The notes beneath the pieces were generated by a model. The model made no database searches. It saw only the letters and a list, made by a program, of their open reading frames with translations, and had not been told where the DNA came from. From Dokdonella_A sp044227025 (GTDB lineage Bacteria > Pseudomonadota > Gammaproteobacteria > Xanthomonadales > Rhodanobacteraceae): a stretch of 64,000 bases of DNA. Positions 47,454 to 55,550 of this stretch are shown piece by piece. Position 1 is the first letter of the stretch; every line of letters begins with the position of its first letter. Location of the stretch: NCBI RefSeq assembly GCF_044227025.1, contig NZ_JBGAFX010000007.1, positions 186,001 to 250,000 of the forward strand, given 5' to 3'. The position numbers were made by a program, and so were the translations under genes.

Positions 47454-47495
47454 CTTTTAATCCATTGGTCGATGGTTCGATCCCATCACGGCCCA
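47454..47495 (+). repeat. Right attachment site of the tRNA-Lys element
   Basis: A 42-nt perfect copy of the tRNA-Lys 3' half (compare 40024-40065). It lacks the encoded CCA (GGCCCATATCC) and any 5' half, so it is not a functional tRNA. Confidence 0.92.
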
Positions 47496-47643
47496 TATCC
47501 CCCCAAGGCCACGACGCCACTTCGACATCCGGCGCGTGCCATCGTCCCCACGATGAACGCCGCGTTGCGCTCGTGCCTGCGCAGCGAACGCGTGCAGGCG
47601 CGTGCGCAATCAGGCAGCGGAACGCGCCTCCACCGCCGAACGC

Positions 47644-47922
47644 CTACGCGGCGCGCATCGCCGCGTAACGCGGCCAACGTTGCGGCTGCATCGCCTCGAT
47701 CGGAAATCGCAGGCGCGCATGCAGCGCACGCTGCTTCCATCCGTCCAGATCGATCCAGACATTCTCGGCCGTGCGACCACCGACCTGCGAGCGCGCGTAG
47801 TACACGCGCCCCTCGGCGATGCGATCGACCACCGCACACTGCCACGGCTTCGAGCGGCCATAGCTGAACCAGACGACGTCGCCCGCGCGCGGGTCCCTTC
47901 TCGGATCACGGAGTATGTTCAT
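47644..47922 (-). CDS. Small hypothetical protein near the element border
   Basis: A 92-aa protein starting MNILRDPRRDPRAGDVVWF. The N-terminal half (AGDVVWFSYGRSKPWQCAVVDRI, VYYARSQVGGRTAENVWIDLDGW) looks like a small beta-barrel, SH3- or KOW-like. No family recognised. A 14-residue extension upstream is possible. It is just outside the element's right end. Confidence 0.5.
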   Translation of the reverse strand: MNILRDPRRDPRAGDVVWFSYGRSKPWQCAVVDRIAEGRVYYARSQVGGRTAENVWIDLDGWKQRALHARLRFPIEAMQPQRWPRYAAMRAA

Positions 47923-48430
47923 GCGCGCAAGGGTGCGACGCGTGCATCGCAAATCCTGAGACAAAAAAGCCGGGTCTGCAGTGACGCCATCCAGACTTGT
48001 TCCCGCGCGGCTTCAAGCGCGAGCGGAGGCGGGAGGACCCGCAGCGGCGCGAGTACGACCGCTCGCTTGCGACTTCGTGCGGCAGCGTTGACGCTTCTGG
48101 ACGCATGCGAAGCGTCGACGACCCGCATTGCGCGCGGTTGAAGCGGTAGCGATGCGAGTGCGCCCAGCATCGATGCAGCTCCGAGCGCATCCGTCGCGAC
48201 TTTGGGCGGCATGCCTGCGCCTTGCTCCGGCGCCCTTGCCGCGTCGCGACACCCGTGAAGCGTGGACGACCGATCAGGGAGACGGTTCAAGCGGCAACGA
48301 TGCCGGTTCGAGCGGCGCGAGTGCGCAATCGAGGCGATGCCGTCGCGTCACTCCCGCCTGCGGGAGCGATCGACGCGTATGGCGTGGTGGATGAAGGGGA
48401 TTCCGCGAAACAACGATCGCCGAATCGCAG
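47923..48430. other. Intergenic stretch without a supported gene
   Basis: About 500 nt with overlapping frames on both strands but no coding signal I trust. It contains a palindrome CTCCCGC-CT-GCGGGAG (48351-48366) and several GCGATGC/GCGAGTGCGC near-repeats. Probably decayed DNA at the border of the element. Confidence 0.5.
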
Positions 48431-48460
48431 GCAAAAAAAGAAGCCGCATCACTGCGGCCC
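48431..48460 (-). terminator. Rho-independent terminator of the conserved hypothetical gene
   Basis: On the minus strand GCCGCA-GTGA-TGCGGC is followed by TTCTTTTTTT. It ends the transcript of the 48493-48960 gene. Confidence 0.85.
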
Positions 48461-48492
48461 CGTTTCGACTCAGGAAGATTACGCCAGCGAGG

Positions 48493-48960
48493 CTAGGCGG
48501 CCTTCGCCTCCGGCGTCGTCCGCGGCTTCTTCACGAAGCGCGACCCCAGCGACGCGCGCAGCGCCTCCAGGCCCTGGCCGCGACCGGACAACTTCAGCAG
48601 CGAATATCCGCGCAACGCCGCTGCCATCACGTCGCTGCCCAGCGCCACTTCCGTATCCGCAGCCCTCTCCGACAGACGACCCAGGCGCTGCAGGCGCGGA
48701 CGCAGCACGTCCAGAGCCGCCAGATCCGCCATCGCCCCATCCAGGCCGAGACTCGGATTGACCACCTGCGGATTCTGGGTCAGCAGCGACAACGTCTGGC
48801 GGCAGAACGCCTCCGACTTCCCGCCCATTCGCGGCACCGAACGGCGTTGACTCGCCGTCAGTGCCACCTTCTCCGACAGGTTCGTCTCCAGCGCATCCAG
48901 CGCCGCATCGACAGCCACCAGCTGGTCGTTCGTGAGGTTCATCGAAACAAGGTTCTGCAT
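48493..48960 (-). CDS. Conserved hypothetical protein (unknown function)
   Basis: A 155-aa protein starting MQNLVSMNLTNDQLVAVD, with GGGAGAG upstream. It is alpha-helical with the distinctive segments ALTASQRRSVPRMGGKSEAFCRQ, PQVVNPSLGLDG, LRPRLQRLGRLSERAADTE and ALGSDVMAAALRGYSLLK. I recognise this as a widespread bacterial family without a known role; I cannot name a domain with confidence. It has its own terminator and is divergent from the HD-domain gene. Confidence 0.7.
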   Translation of the reverse strand: MQNLVSMNLTNDQLVAVDAALDALETNLSEKVALTASQRRSVPRMGGKSEAFCRQTLSLLTQNPQVVNPSLGLDGAMADLAALDVLRPRLQRLGRLSERAADTEVALGSDVMAAALRGYSLLKLSGRGQGLEALRASLGSRFVKKPRTTPEAKAA

Positions 48961-49111
48961 GTTGCTCTCTCCCATTTTGAGGACTCTCCCGTCCGAGCCC
49001 CGATGGCTCGGATGGGGTGCCGCCGTTGCGGCACGGGAGTATTGGAACCCAAGGCGATCTCAGATCCTGCGACAAGAATGCACAGTAATAATGAGAACCA
49101 ACGGAGGGGCC

Positions 49112-49714
49112 ATGACCACACTCAGTGACCGCTTCACGCGCGCTGTTGATTACGCCCGCATCGCGCATGCGCGCCAGACCCGCAAGGGCTCCGACATCCC
49201 CTACCTCTATCATTTGCTCGGCGTCGCAAGCCTCGTCATCGAATTCGGCGGCAGCGAGGACCAGGCCATCGCCGGACTCCTGCACGACGTCATCGAAGAC
49301 TGCGGCGCCGCGCACGAGAGCGCGATCCGGCACCAGTTCGGAACTGCCGTCGCCGAGATCGTCGTTGCCTGCACCGACGGCAGTGCAGAACGCAAGGCCG
49401 AGCACGAAAGCCCCGAAGAAAAACGCGCCGACTGGACACGACGCAAGAGGCGATACCTCGCGCACCTCGCCGACGCGAGCGACGACGTCCTGCTGGTGTC
49501 GTGCTGCGACAAGCTGCACAACGCGCGGGCGATCGTGCAGGACCTGGAGGATCCGCGCGTGGGGTTGGCGGTTTTCGAGCGCTTCACGGGAGGCAGGGAG
49601 GGGACACTTTGGTACTACGGGGCATTGAGCAAGGTGTTCTCGGAACGCGGTTCAGCGCCGGCGGAGTGCCTCGCTCGCGTCGTAGGTCGCCTGAATGTGT
49701 TGTCGGTCGATTGA
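49112..49714 (+). CDS. HD-domain (p)ppGpp hydrolase-like protein
   Basis: A 200-aa protein starting MTTLSDRFTRAVDYARIAH with a GGAGG ribosome site. The RelA/SpoT-type HD domain has HLLGVASLV, the HD pair in GLLHDVIEDCG, and CCDKLHNARAIVQDL. There is no synthetase domain, so it is a small alarmone hydrolase-like protein (guanosine-3',5'-bis-diphosphate 3'-pyrophosphohydrolase group). It lies in an accessory region ahead of the restriction operon. Confidence 0.82.
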   Translation: MTTLSDRFTRAVDYARIAHARQTRKGSDIPYLYHLLGVASLVIEFGGSEDQAIAGLLHDVIEDCGAAHESAIRHQFGTAVAEIVVACTDGSAERKAEHESPEEKRADWTRRKRRYLAHLADASDDVLLVSCCDKLHNARAIVQDLEDPRVGLAVFERFTGGREGTLWYYGALSKVFSERGSAPAECLARVVGRLNVLSVD

Positions 49715-49904
49715 GCAGGTGCCGGCATATCGCGACGAGGTCGGGGACAAATCCTTGACCGGCGCCACCGTCTTCCGATTGATGCCGAGGGCAAGCGTGA
49801 AGTGCTGATGTCGATCCGTCCAGCGCAAGGGGCGGCAGGATCGCTTTGCGCGCCTCTGATAGCATGCCTCGCGAATTCCCTTGCGCCGATCACTGATCAA
49901 TCCA

Positions 49905-52322
49905 ATGCCCATCAAGAAGTCTGATCTGTACTCTTCACTCTGGGCGTCCTGCGATGAGTTGCGCGGGGGCATGGAGCCGTCCGAGTACAAGGACTACGTA
50001 CTCTTCATGCTGTTCATCAAGTACATCAGCGACAAGTACGCTGGCGACGAGGACGCGCCGCTGGTCATCCCGCCCGGGGCCAGCTTCGAAGACATGAAGG
50101 CCCTGAAGGGCAAGCCGGACATCGGCGACAAGATCAACACCCAAGTCATTCAGCCGCTGATCGAGGCCAACAGCAGCAGCCTCTCGCACAGCGACTTCCC
50201 GGACTTCAACGATCCCAAGAAGCTCGGCGAAGGCAAGGAGCGCCAGGACAAGCTCACCAACCTGGTCGCGATCTTCGAGAACCCGGCGCTGGACTTCTCC
50301 GACAACCGCGCCGAGCACGACGACATCCTCGGCGACGCCTACGAATACCTGATGCGCCACTTCGCTCAGGATTCAGGCAAGAGCAAGGGCCAGTTCTACA
50401 CCCCGGCGGAAGTCAGCCGCACCATCGCGCAATTGATCGGCATCGGTCCGCACAACACCAACCGTCAGACCACGGCCTACGACCCGACCTGCGGCTCCGG
50501 CTCGCTCCTGCTCAAGGTTGCCGCCGAAGCAGTCAACAAGATCACCCTCTACGGGCAGGAGATCTCGGCCACCACCGCGGGTCTGGCCCGCATGAACATG
50601 ATCCTGCACGACTTTCCGGATGCGTCCGTGCAGTCGGGCAATACCCTGGCCGACCCCAAGTACAAGGACGGCGACAAGCTCAAGACTTTCGACTACGTGG
50701 TCGCCAATCCGCCGTTCTCGGACAAGGCCTGGAGCAGCGGCCTCACCCCGGACGCCGACCCCTACCAGCGCTTCGCCTGGGGCGTGCCGCCTGCCAAGCA
50801 GGGCGACTACGCCTACCTGCTGCACATCCTGCGCAGCCTCAAGGCCAGCGGCAAAGGCGCCTGCATCCTGCCGCACGGCGTGCTGTTCCGCGGCAATGCG
50901 GAAGCGGCCATCCGCAAGCACCTGGTGGACAGCGGCACCCTCGCCGGCATCGTCGGGCTGCCGGCCAACCTGTTCTACGGCACCGGCATCCCGGCCTGCA
51001 TTCTGGTGCTGGACAAGGACAACGCCAGCGCGCGCCGCGGCATCTTCATGATCGACGCCAGCAAGGGCTTCCTGAAGGACGGCAACAAGAACCGCCTGCG
51101 CGAGCAGGACATCCACCGCATCGTCGATACCTTCCGCAAGGCGCAGGACGTGCCCGGTTACGCGCGCATGGTCGGCTTCGACGAGATCCGCAGTGCCAAG
51201 AACGACTACAACCTCAACCTGCCGCGCTACATCGACGCCAGCGCAGCCGAAGACCTGCAGGACATCGAAGGCCACCTGCTCGGGGGCATCCCGCAGCGCG
51301 ACGTAGATGCGTTGAACACGTACTGGGACAAGATGCCGGCGTTGCGCGCGGCGCTCTTTGAAAGCGCAGGCCGCGAGGGCTACCTGCAACTGAAACTGCC
51401 GCAGGCCGACGTGAAACCGACCATCCTCGGCCACGCAGAGTTCCAGGCGTTCCACCACACCGTGGCCGAGCTGCATGCGCAGTGGGAAAAAGCCATCCGC
51501 CCGACGCTGGCTGGTTTCGGTGAGGGCGGCCATCCCAAGCAGTTCATCCACACCGTGTCCGAAAGCCTGCTGGCCGCCTACGCCAAGGCGCCGCTGCTGG
51601 ATGCCTACGCCATCTACCAGCACCTGATGGACTACTGGGCGCAAGTGATGCAGGACGACGCCTACCTGCTGTCGGCGGACGGCTGGCAGGCCGTGCCCAC
51701 GCGCATCGTCGAAACCAACAAGAAAGGCGTGCGCAAGGACAAGGGCTGGGCCTGCGACCTGGTGCCCAAGCCGCTGATCGTGGCGCGCTACTTCGCGGCC
51801 GAGCAAGAGGCGCTCGATGCCGCCAGCACCGCGCTCGACACCGCCAGCAGCGCGCTGGAAACATTGGAAGAAGAACACGGCGGTGAAGACGGCTACTTCG
51901 CCAGCCTCGACAAGCTCAATGCCGCCGAAGTGAAGCGCCGCATCAAGCAGATCGGCAAATCCAAGGACGACGCCGAGGAACTGGCCGCGCTCAAGCAATG
52001 GTCAGCGCTGTCGGAGTGGGAAGCCGAGCTGAAGAAGCAGCTCAAGGCGCTGGACGCGGAGCTGGATGCCAAGGCCTTCGCTAGGTACGCAAAGCTCTCG
52101 GTGGCGGAAATCCAGACATTGGTGGTGGACGACAAATGGCTGGCGGCGCTCTCCGCCGCCGTGCACGGCGAGGTGGAGCGCGTGTCGCAGGCGCTGACGC
52201 GGCGGGTGAAGGAACTGGCCGAACGCTACGAAACGCCGCTGCCGCAACTGGCGGCGAATGTGACGGAATGGGAAGCCAAGGTGGCCGGGCATCTGGCGAA
52301 GATGGGGTTTGCGTGGAACTGA
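49905..52322 (+). CDS. hsdM: Type I restriction-modification methyltransferase subunit HsdM
   Basis: An 805-aa adenine-N6 methyltransferase. The N-terminal helical domain (DLYSSLWASCDELRGGMEPSEYK) is followed by the SAM motif I DPTCGSGSLLLK near residue 200 and the catalytic motif IV VANPPFSDKAW near 268. It is longer than classic HsdM (about 500 aa): residues 520-805 are a charged, largely helical extension (e.g. EALDAASTALDTASSALETLEEEH). It starts the operon hsdM-hsdS-GmrSD-hsdR and overlaps hsdS by 10 nt. Confidence 0.95.
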   Translation: MPIKKSDLYSSLWASCDELRGGMEPSEYKDYVLFMLFIKYISDKYAGDEDAPLVIPPGASFEDMKALKGKPDIGDKINTQVIQPLIEANSSSLSHSDFPDFNDPKKLGEGKERQDKLTNLVAIFENPALDFSDNRAEHDDILGDAYEYLMRHFAQDSGKSKGQFYTPAEVSRTIAQLIGIGPHNTNRQTTAYDPTCGSGSLLLKVAAEAVNKITLYGQEISATTAGLARMNMILHDFPDASVQSGNTLADPKYKDGDKLKTFDYVVANPPFSDKAWSSGLTPDADPYQRFAWGVPPAKQGDYAYLLHILRSLKASGKGACILPHGVLFRGNAEAAIRKHLVDSGTLAGIVGLPANLFYGTGIPACILVLDKDNASARRGIFMIDASKGFLKDGNKNRLREQDIHRIVDTFRKAQDVPGYARMVGFDEIRSAKNDYNLNLPRYIDASAAEDLQDIEGHLLGGIPQRDVDALNTYWDKMPALRAALFESAGREGYLQLKLPQADVKPTILGHAEFQAFHHTVAELHAQWEKAIRPTLAGFGEGGHPKQFIHTVSESLLAAYAKAPLLDAYAIYQHLMDYWAQVMQDDAYLLSADGWQAVPTRIVETNKKGVRKDKGWACDLVPKPLIVARYFAAEQEALDAASTALDTASSALETLEEEHGGEDGYFASLDKLNAAEVKRRIKQIGKSKDDAEELAALKQWSALSEWEAELKKQLKALDAELDAKAFARYAKLSVAEIQTLVVDDKWLAALSAAVHGEVERVSQALTRRVKELAERYETPLPQLAANVTEWEAKVAGHLAKMGFAWN

Positions 52323-53569
52323 GGGCGTGGTACAGACAAACCGAAATAGGCGCTTTCCCCAAGGAGTGGGATCTAAAGCCGCTCAGCAATTTGCTTGATA
52401 AAGCTCGGCTGGGCGGAAACTATCCGAACCAGGATGCCGAGACCGATTTCCCATTGATGAAAATGGGGAACATCGCACGGGGCGTCTTTGATGTTTCTGC
52501 CATCGAGTACATTGCCCCACGCTCGGCCCCTGAGGCACAACACCGCTTGGCTAGTGGTGACGTGCTCTTCAATACGCGAAACACGCTCGACCTCGTCGGC
52601 AAGGTGGCGATCTGGCGTGACGAGCTCCCCGTGGCCTATTACAACTCCAACCTTCTCCGGCTTGAGTTCAAGCCTTCCGAGATTGTTTCAAGTGTCTACG
52701 CCAACTACTGGCTAAATTCTGCTGCTGCAGTTTCAAGATTGAGGGCGCTCGCAACCGGCACCACCAGTGTCGCCGCGATCTACACACGCGACTTGCTAGG
52801 TTTTTTGGTTGCTGTTCCCCCGCATTCCGAACAATCCGCCATCGCCACCGCGCTCGGCGACGTGGATGCGCTGCTGGCCGCGCAGGACGCGCTGATCGCC
52901 AAGAAGCGCGCCATCAAGCAAGGCGCGATGCACGAACTTCTTACCGGCAAGCGCCGCTTACTGGGGTTTAGCGGTGAGTGGGAGGTAAAGCCGCTGGGCG
53001 AAATCGGTGTCTTTCTGAAGGGTAGCGGTGTCCGCAAAGATGAAGCGAAGAGCGGGGAACTGCCCTGCGTCCGATACGGTGAGATCTATACGCAGCACGA
53101 TTCCTACATCAAAGAATTCAGCTCATCGATTTCCAAAGAGGTTGCCGCGAGTGCAACGAGACTCGTGCAGGGCGACTTGCTTTTTGCAGGGTCCGGCGAA
53201 ACCAAAGAGGAAATCGGCAAATGCATAGCGTTTAAAGATAACCTAGAGGCATACGCTGGTGGCGACATCGTGATCCTTCGACCAAGAGGTACGCATCCGA
53301 TTTTCATGGGCTATGCGTGCAATCAGCCTGCGATCCAAAAGCAGAAGGCCGGCAAAGGGCAAGGTGATGCGGTTGTGCATATTGGGGCATCTGCATTGGC
53401 CGGTATTGAAATCCTCATGCCGAGCATTGAAGAACAATCCGCGATCGCCGCCGTCCTCACTGACATGGACACCGAAATCACCGCGCTCGAAACCCAGCGC
53501 ATCAAAACCGCCCAGCTCAAGCAAGGCATGATGCAAGAATTGTTGACCGGCCGAATCCGGCTGGTCTAG
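52313..53569 (+). CDS. hsdS: Type I restriction specificity subunit HsdS
   Basis: A 418-aa protein (GTG start). Two target-recognition domains, each followed by a conserved helix: SEQSAIATALGDVDALLAAQ ... GAMHELLTGKRRL and EEQSAIAAVLTDMDTEITAL ... GMMQELLTGRIRL. The half-site repeats set the spacing of the bipartite DNA target. The recognition domains have lower GC than the flanks, as is usual for exchangeable specificity genes. Confidence 0.93.
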   Translation: MELRAWYRQTEIGAFPKEWDLKPLSNLLDKARLGGNYPNQDAETDFPLMKMGNIARGVFDVSAIEYIAPRSAPEAQHRLASGDVLFNTRNTLDLVGKVAIWRDELPVAYYNSNLLRLEFKPSEIVSSVYANYWLNSAAAVSRLRALATGTTSVAAIYTRDLLGFLVAVPPHSEQSAIATALGDVDALLAAQDALIAKKRAIKQGAMHELLTGKRRLLGFSGEWEVKPLGEIGVFLKGSGVRKDEAKSGELPCVRYGEIYTQHDSYIKEFSSSISKEVAASATRLVQGDLLFAGSGETKEEIGKCIAFKDNLEAYAGGDIVILRPRGTHPIFMGYACNQPAIQKQKAGKGQGDAVVHIGASALAGIEILMPSIEEQSAIAAVLTDMDTEITALETQRIKTAQLKQGMMQELLTGRIRLV

Positions 53570-53597
53570 ACCAAGGACGCCAGGGGGAGTCCGCCAC

Positions 53598-55550
53598 ATG
53601 AAGATTTCAACCATCCTCGACCACATCGACAGCGGCCACATGGCTCTGCCGGAATTCCAGCGCGGTTACGTCTGGAACGGCGATCAGGTCCGTGGACTGT
53701 TCGACTCCATGTACAAGCGCCACCCGGTGGGCGGTCTGCTGGTCTGGGCCACCGAATCCATGGGCGCTACGCACCGCGGCGATGGCACGCTGGCGCCCGG
53801 CATCGTCAAGCTGCTGCTCGATGGCCAGCAGCGCATGACCTCGCTGTACGGCGTAATCCGCGGCAAGCCGCCGAAGTTCTTCGACGGCAAGGCGAAAGCC
53901 TTTACTGGCCTGCGGTTCAACCTGGACACGCAGACGTTCGAGTTCTACCAGCCGGCCAAGATGAAGGGCAACCCGCTGTGGGTGGATGTGTCCGCGCTGA
54001 TGAAGGGCGGCACCGACGGCATGGGTGCTTACATCGGCCAACTGTCCACGCCGGAACTGGCGCCGAAACTCGGCGACTACGTGGCCCGCCTGAGTCGCGT
54101 GCTCGGCATCGCCGACATCGATCTGCATATCGAGGAAGTGACCGGTGCGGACAAGTCGCTGGACGTGGTGGTGGACATCTTCAACCGCGTCAACAGTGGC
54201 GGCACCAAGTTGTCCAAGGGCGACCTGGCGCTGGCCAAGATCTGCGCCGACTGGCCGACCGGCCGCGACGAGATGAAGAAGAAGCTGAAGGAATGGCACG
54301 ACCACGGCTACGACTTCAGCCTGGACTGGCTGCTGCGCTCGGTAAACACCGTGCTGACCGGCGAAGCCAAGTTCCTGTACCTGCATGAGCAAGGCCCGCA
54401 AGACGTGCAGGATGCTCTCAAGCGCGCCTGCAAGCAGATCGATGTGGGCCTGAACATGATTGCCGATCGGCTTGGCCTGGACCACGACCGGGTGCTGTTC
54501 TCCCGTGGTGGCTTTCCGGTCATGGCCCGCTACCTCGACCAGCGCCAGCAGAAGAAGCTGGGGCCGCCGAACGAGAAGGACCGCGACAAGCTGCTGTTCT
54601 GGTACTTCCAGTCCGGCATGTGGGGCCGTTTCTCGGGTTCGGTCGAATCTTTTATCGACCAAGATCTGGGTGTCATCGAGGACGGCGATCTGGACCGACT
54701 GCTGGAGCAGTTGCGCCTATGGCACGGCGGCTTGCGTGCGGAAGCCGCGCACTTTACCGGCTGGAGCCTGGGCGCGCGTTTCTATCCCGTGCTGTACATG
54801 CTGACCCGGGTCGGCGAAGCGCGCGACTGGGGTTCGGGCATCGGCCTCAGGGCCAACATGCACGGCAAGATGAGCAAGCTGGAAGTGCACCATATCTTCC
54901 CCAAGGCACAGTTGTACAAGCGCAAGTTCAAGAAATCCGAAGTCAATGCGCTGGCCAACTACTGCTTCCTGACCAAGGACACCAACCTCGACATCAGTGA
55001 CACGCTGCCCGAGATCTATTTTCCGAAGATCGAGCAGGCGCACCCTGGCGCACTGGCCTCGCAGTGGATCCCGATGGATCCCGCGTTGTGGAAGATCGAG
55101 AACTACCGCGAGTTCATGGAGGCGCGCAAAGTCCTGTTGGCGGCCGAATTGAACAAGCGGCTGGAAGGCTTGCTGCATGGCGACACGAAGTGGCTGTCCG
55201 GCGCTGCCGCGCCGATCATGGGGACAGTCGTCGGCAGCGGCGTAGAAAGCGACGCAGAAGAAGCCGAGCTGGAGGCGCTCAATGCTTGGGTGGCGGATCA
55301 AGGGCTCCCGCGTGGCACGATCGACTACGACTACGCAGACCCTGCGACCGGCGAGCAGATCGCGGTATTCGATCTTGCGTGGCCAACGGGATTGCAGGAG
55401 GAGTTGAGCCAGCCCGCGGTGGTGTTGCTCAACGAGGAAGCTGCCGTGATCACGCTGGCCAGCCAGGCCGGATATCGCTGCTTCACGGATACGGCCTCGT
55501 TCCGCAAGTACGTCGAAGCCGAAGTCTTGTCGGAGGCCATCGATGCCTGA
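53598..55550 (+). CDS. GmrSD/DUF262 family protein embedded in the restriction operon
   Basis: A 650-aa protein. The N-terminal DUF262 ParB-like nucleotidase domain has PEFQRGYVW (about 17-25) and LLDGQQRMTSLY (about 73-84). The C-terminal DUF1524-type HNH region has LEVHHIFPKAQL and NALANYCFLTKDTN. GmrSD proteins cut modified (e.g. glucosylated hydroxymethylcytosine) phage DNA. The gene lies between hsdS and hsdR and overlaps hsdR by 8 nt, so it is cotranscribed and probably widens the defence. The tail (about 530-650) is not typical. Confidence 0.88.
   Translation: MKISTILDHIDSGHMALPEFQRGYVWNGDQVRGLFDSMYKRHPVGGLLVWATESMGATHRGDGTLAPGIVKLLLDGQQRMTSLYGVIRGKPPKFFDGKAKAFTGLRFNLDTQTFEFYQPAKMKGNPLWVDVSALMKGGTDGMGAYIGQLSTPELAPKLGDYVARLSRVLGIADIDLHIEEVTGADKSLDVVVDIFNRVNSGGTKLSKGDLALAKICADWPTGRDEMKKKLKEWHDHGYDFSLDWLLRSVNTVLTGEAKFLYLHEQGPQDVQDALKRACKQIDVGLNMIADRLGLDHDRVLFSRGGFPVMARYLDQRQQKKLGPPNEKDRDKLLFWYFQSGMWGRFSGSVESFIDQDLGVIEDGDLDRLLEQLRLWHGGLRAEAAHFTGWSLGARFYPVLYMLTRVGEARDWGSGIGLRANMHGKMSKLEVHHIFPKAQLYKRKFKKSEVNALANYCFLTKDTNLDISDTLPEIYFPKIEQAHPGALASQWIPMDPALWKIENYREFMEARKVLLAAELNKRLEGLLHGDTKWLSGAAAPIMGTVVGSGVESDAEEAELEALNAWVADQGLPRGTIDYDYADPATGEQIAVFDLAWPTGLQEELSQPAVVLLNEEAAVITLASQAGYRCFTDTASFRKYVEAEVLSEAIDA

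Larger units (their letters stand above)
40024..47495. mobile_element. 7.5-kb integrative element in tRNA-Lys
   Basis: It is bounded by perfect 42-bp direct repeats of the tRNA-Lys 3' half, with a tyrosine integrase gene next to the tRNA. It carries an excisionase-like gene, primase zinc-ribbon and RepA-like ATPase genes, a DUF5681 gene, small unknown genes in tight overlap, and two cargo genes of lower GC. No capsid, tail, conjugation or transposase gene is visible. A phage satellite or small integrative plasmid fits best. Confidence 0.88.

Noticed and set aside
47919..48394. Several 90-180 codon frames in the border region
   Set aside because: They overlap on both strands, have no plausible ribosome sites or motifs, and are low-complexity in Arg and Ala.
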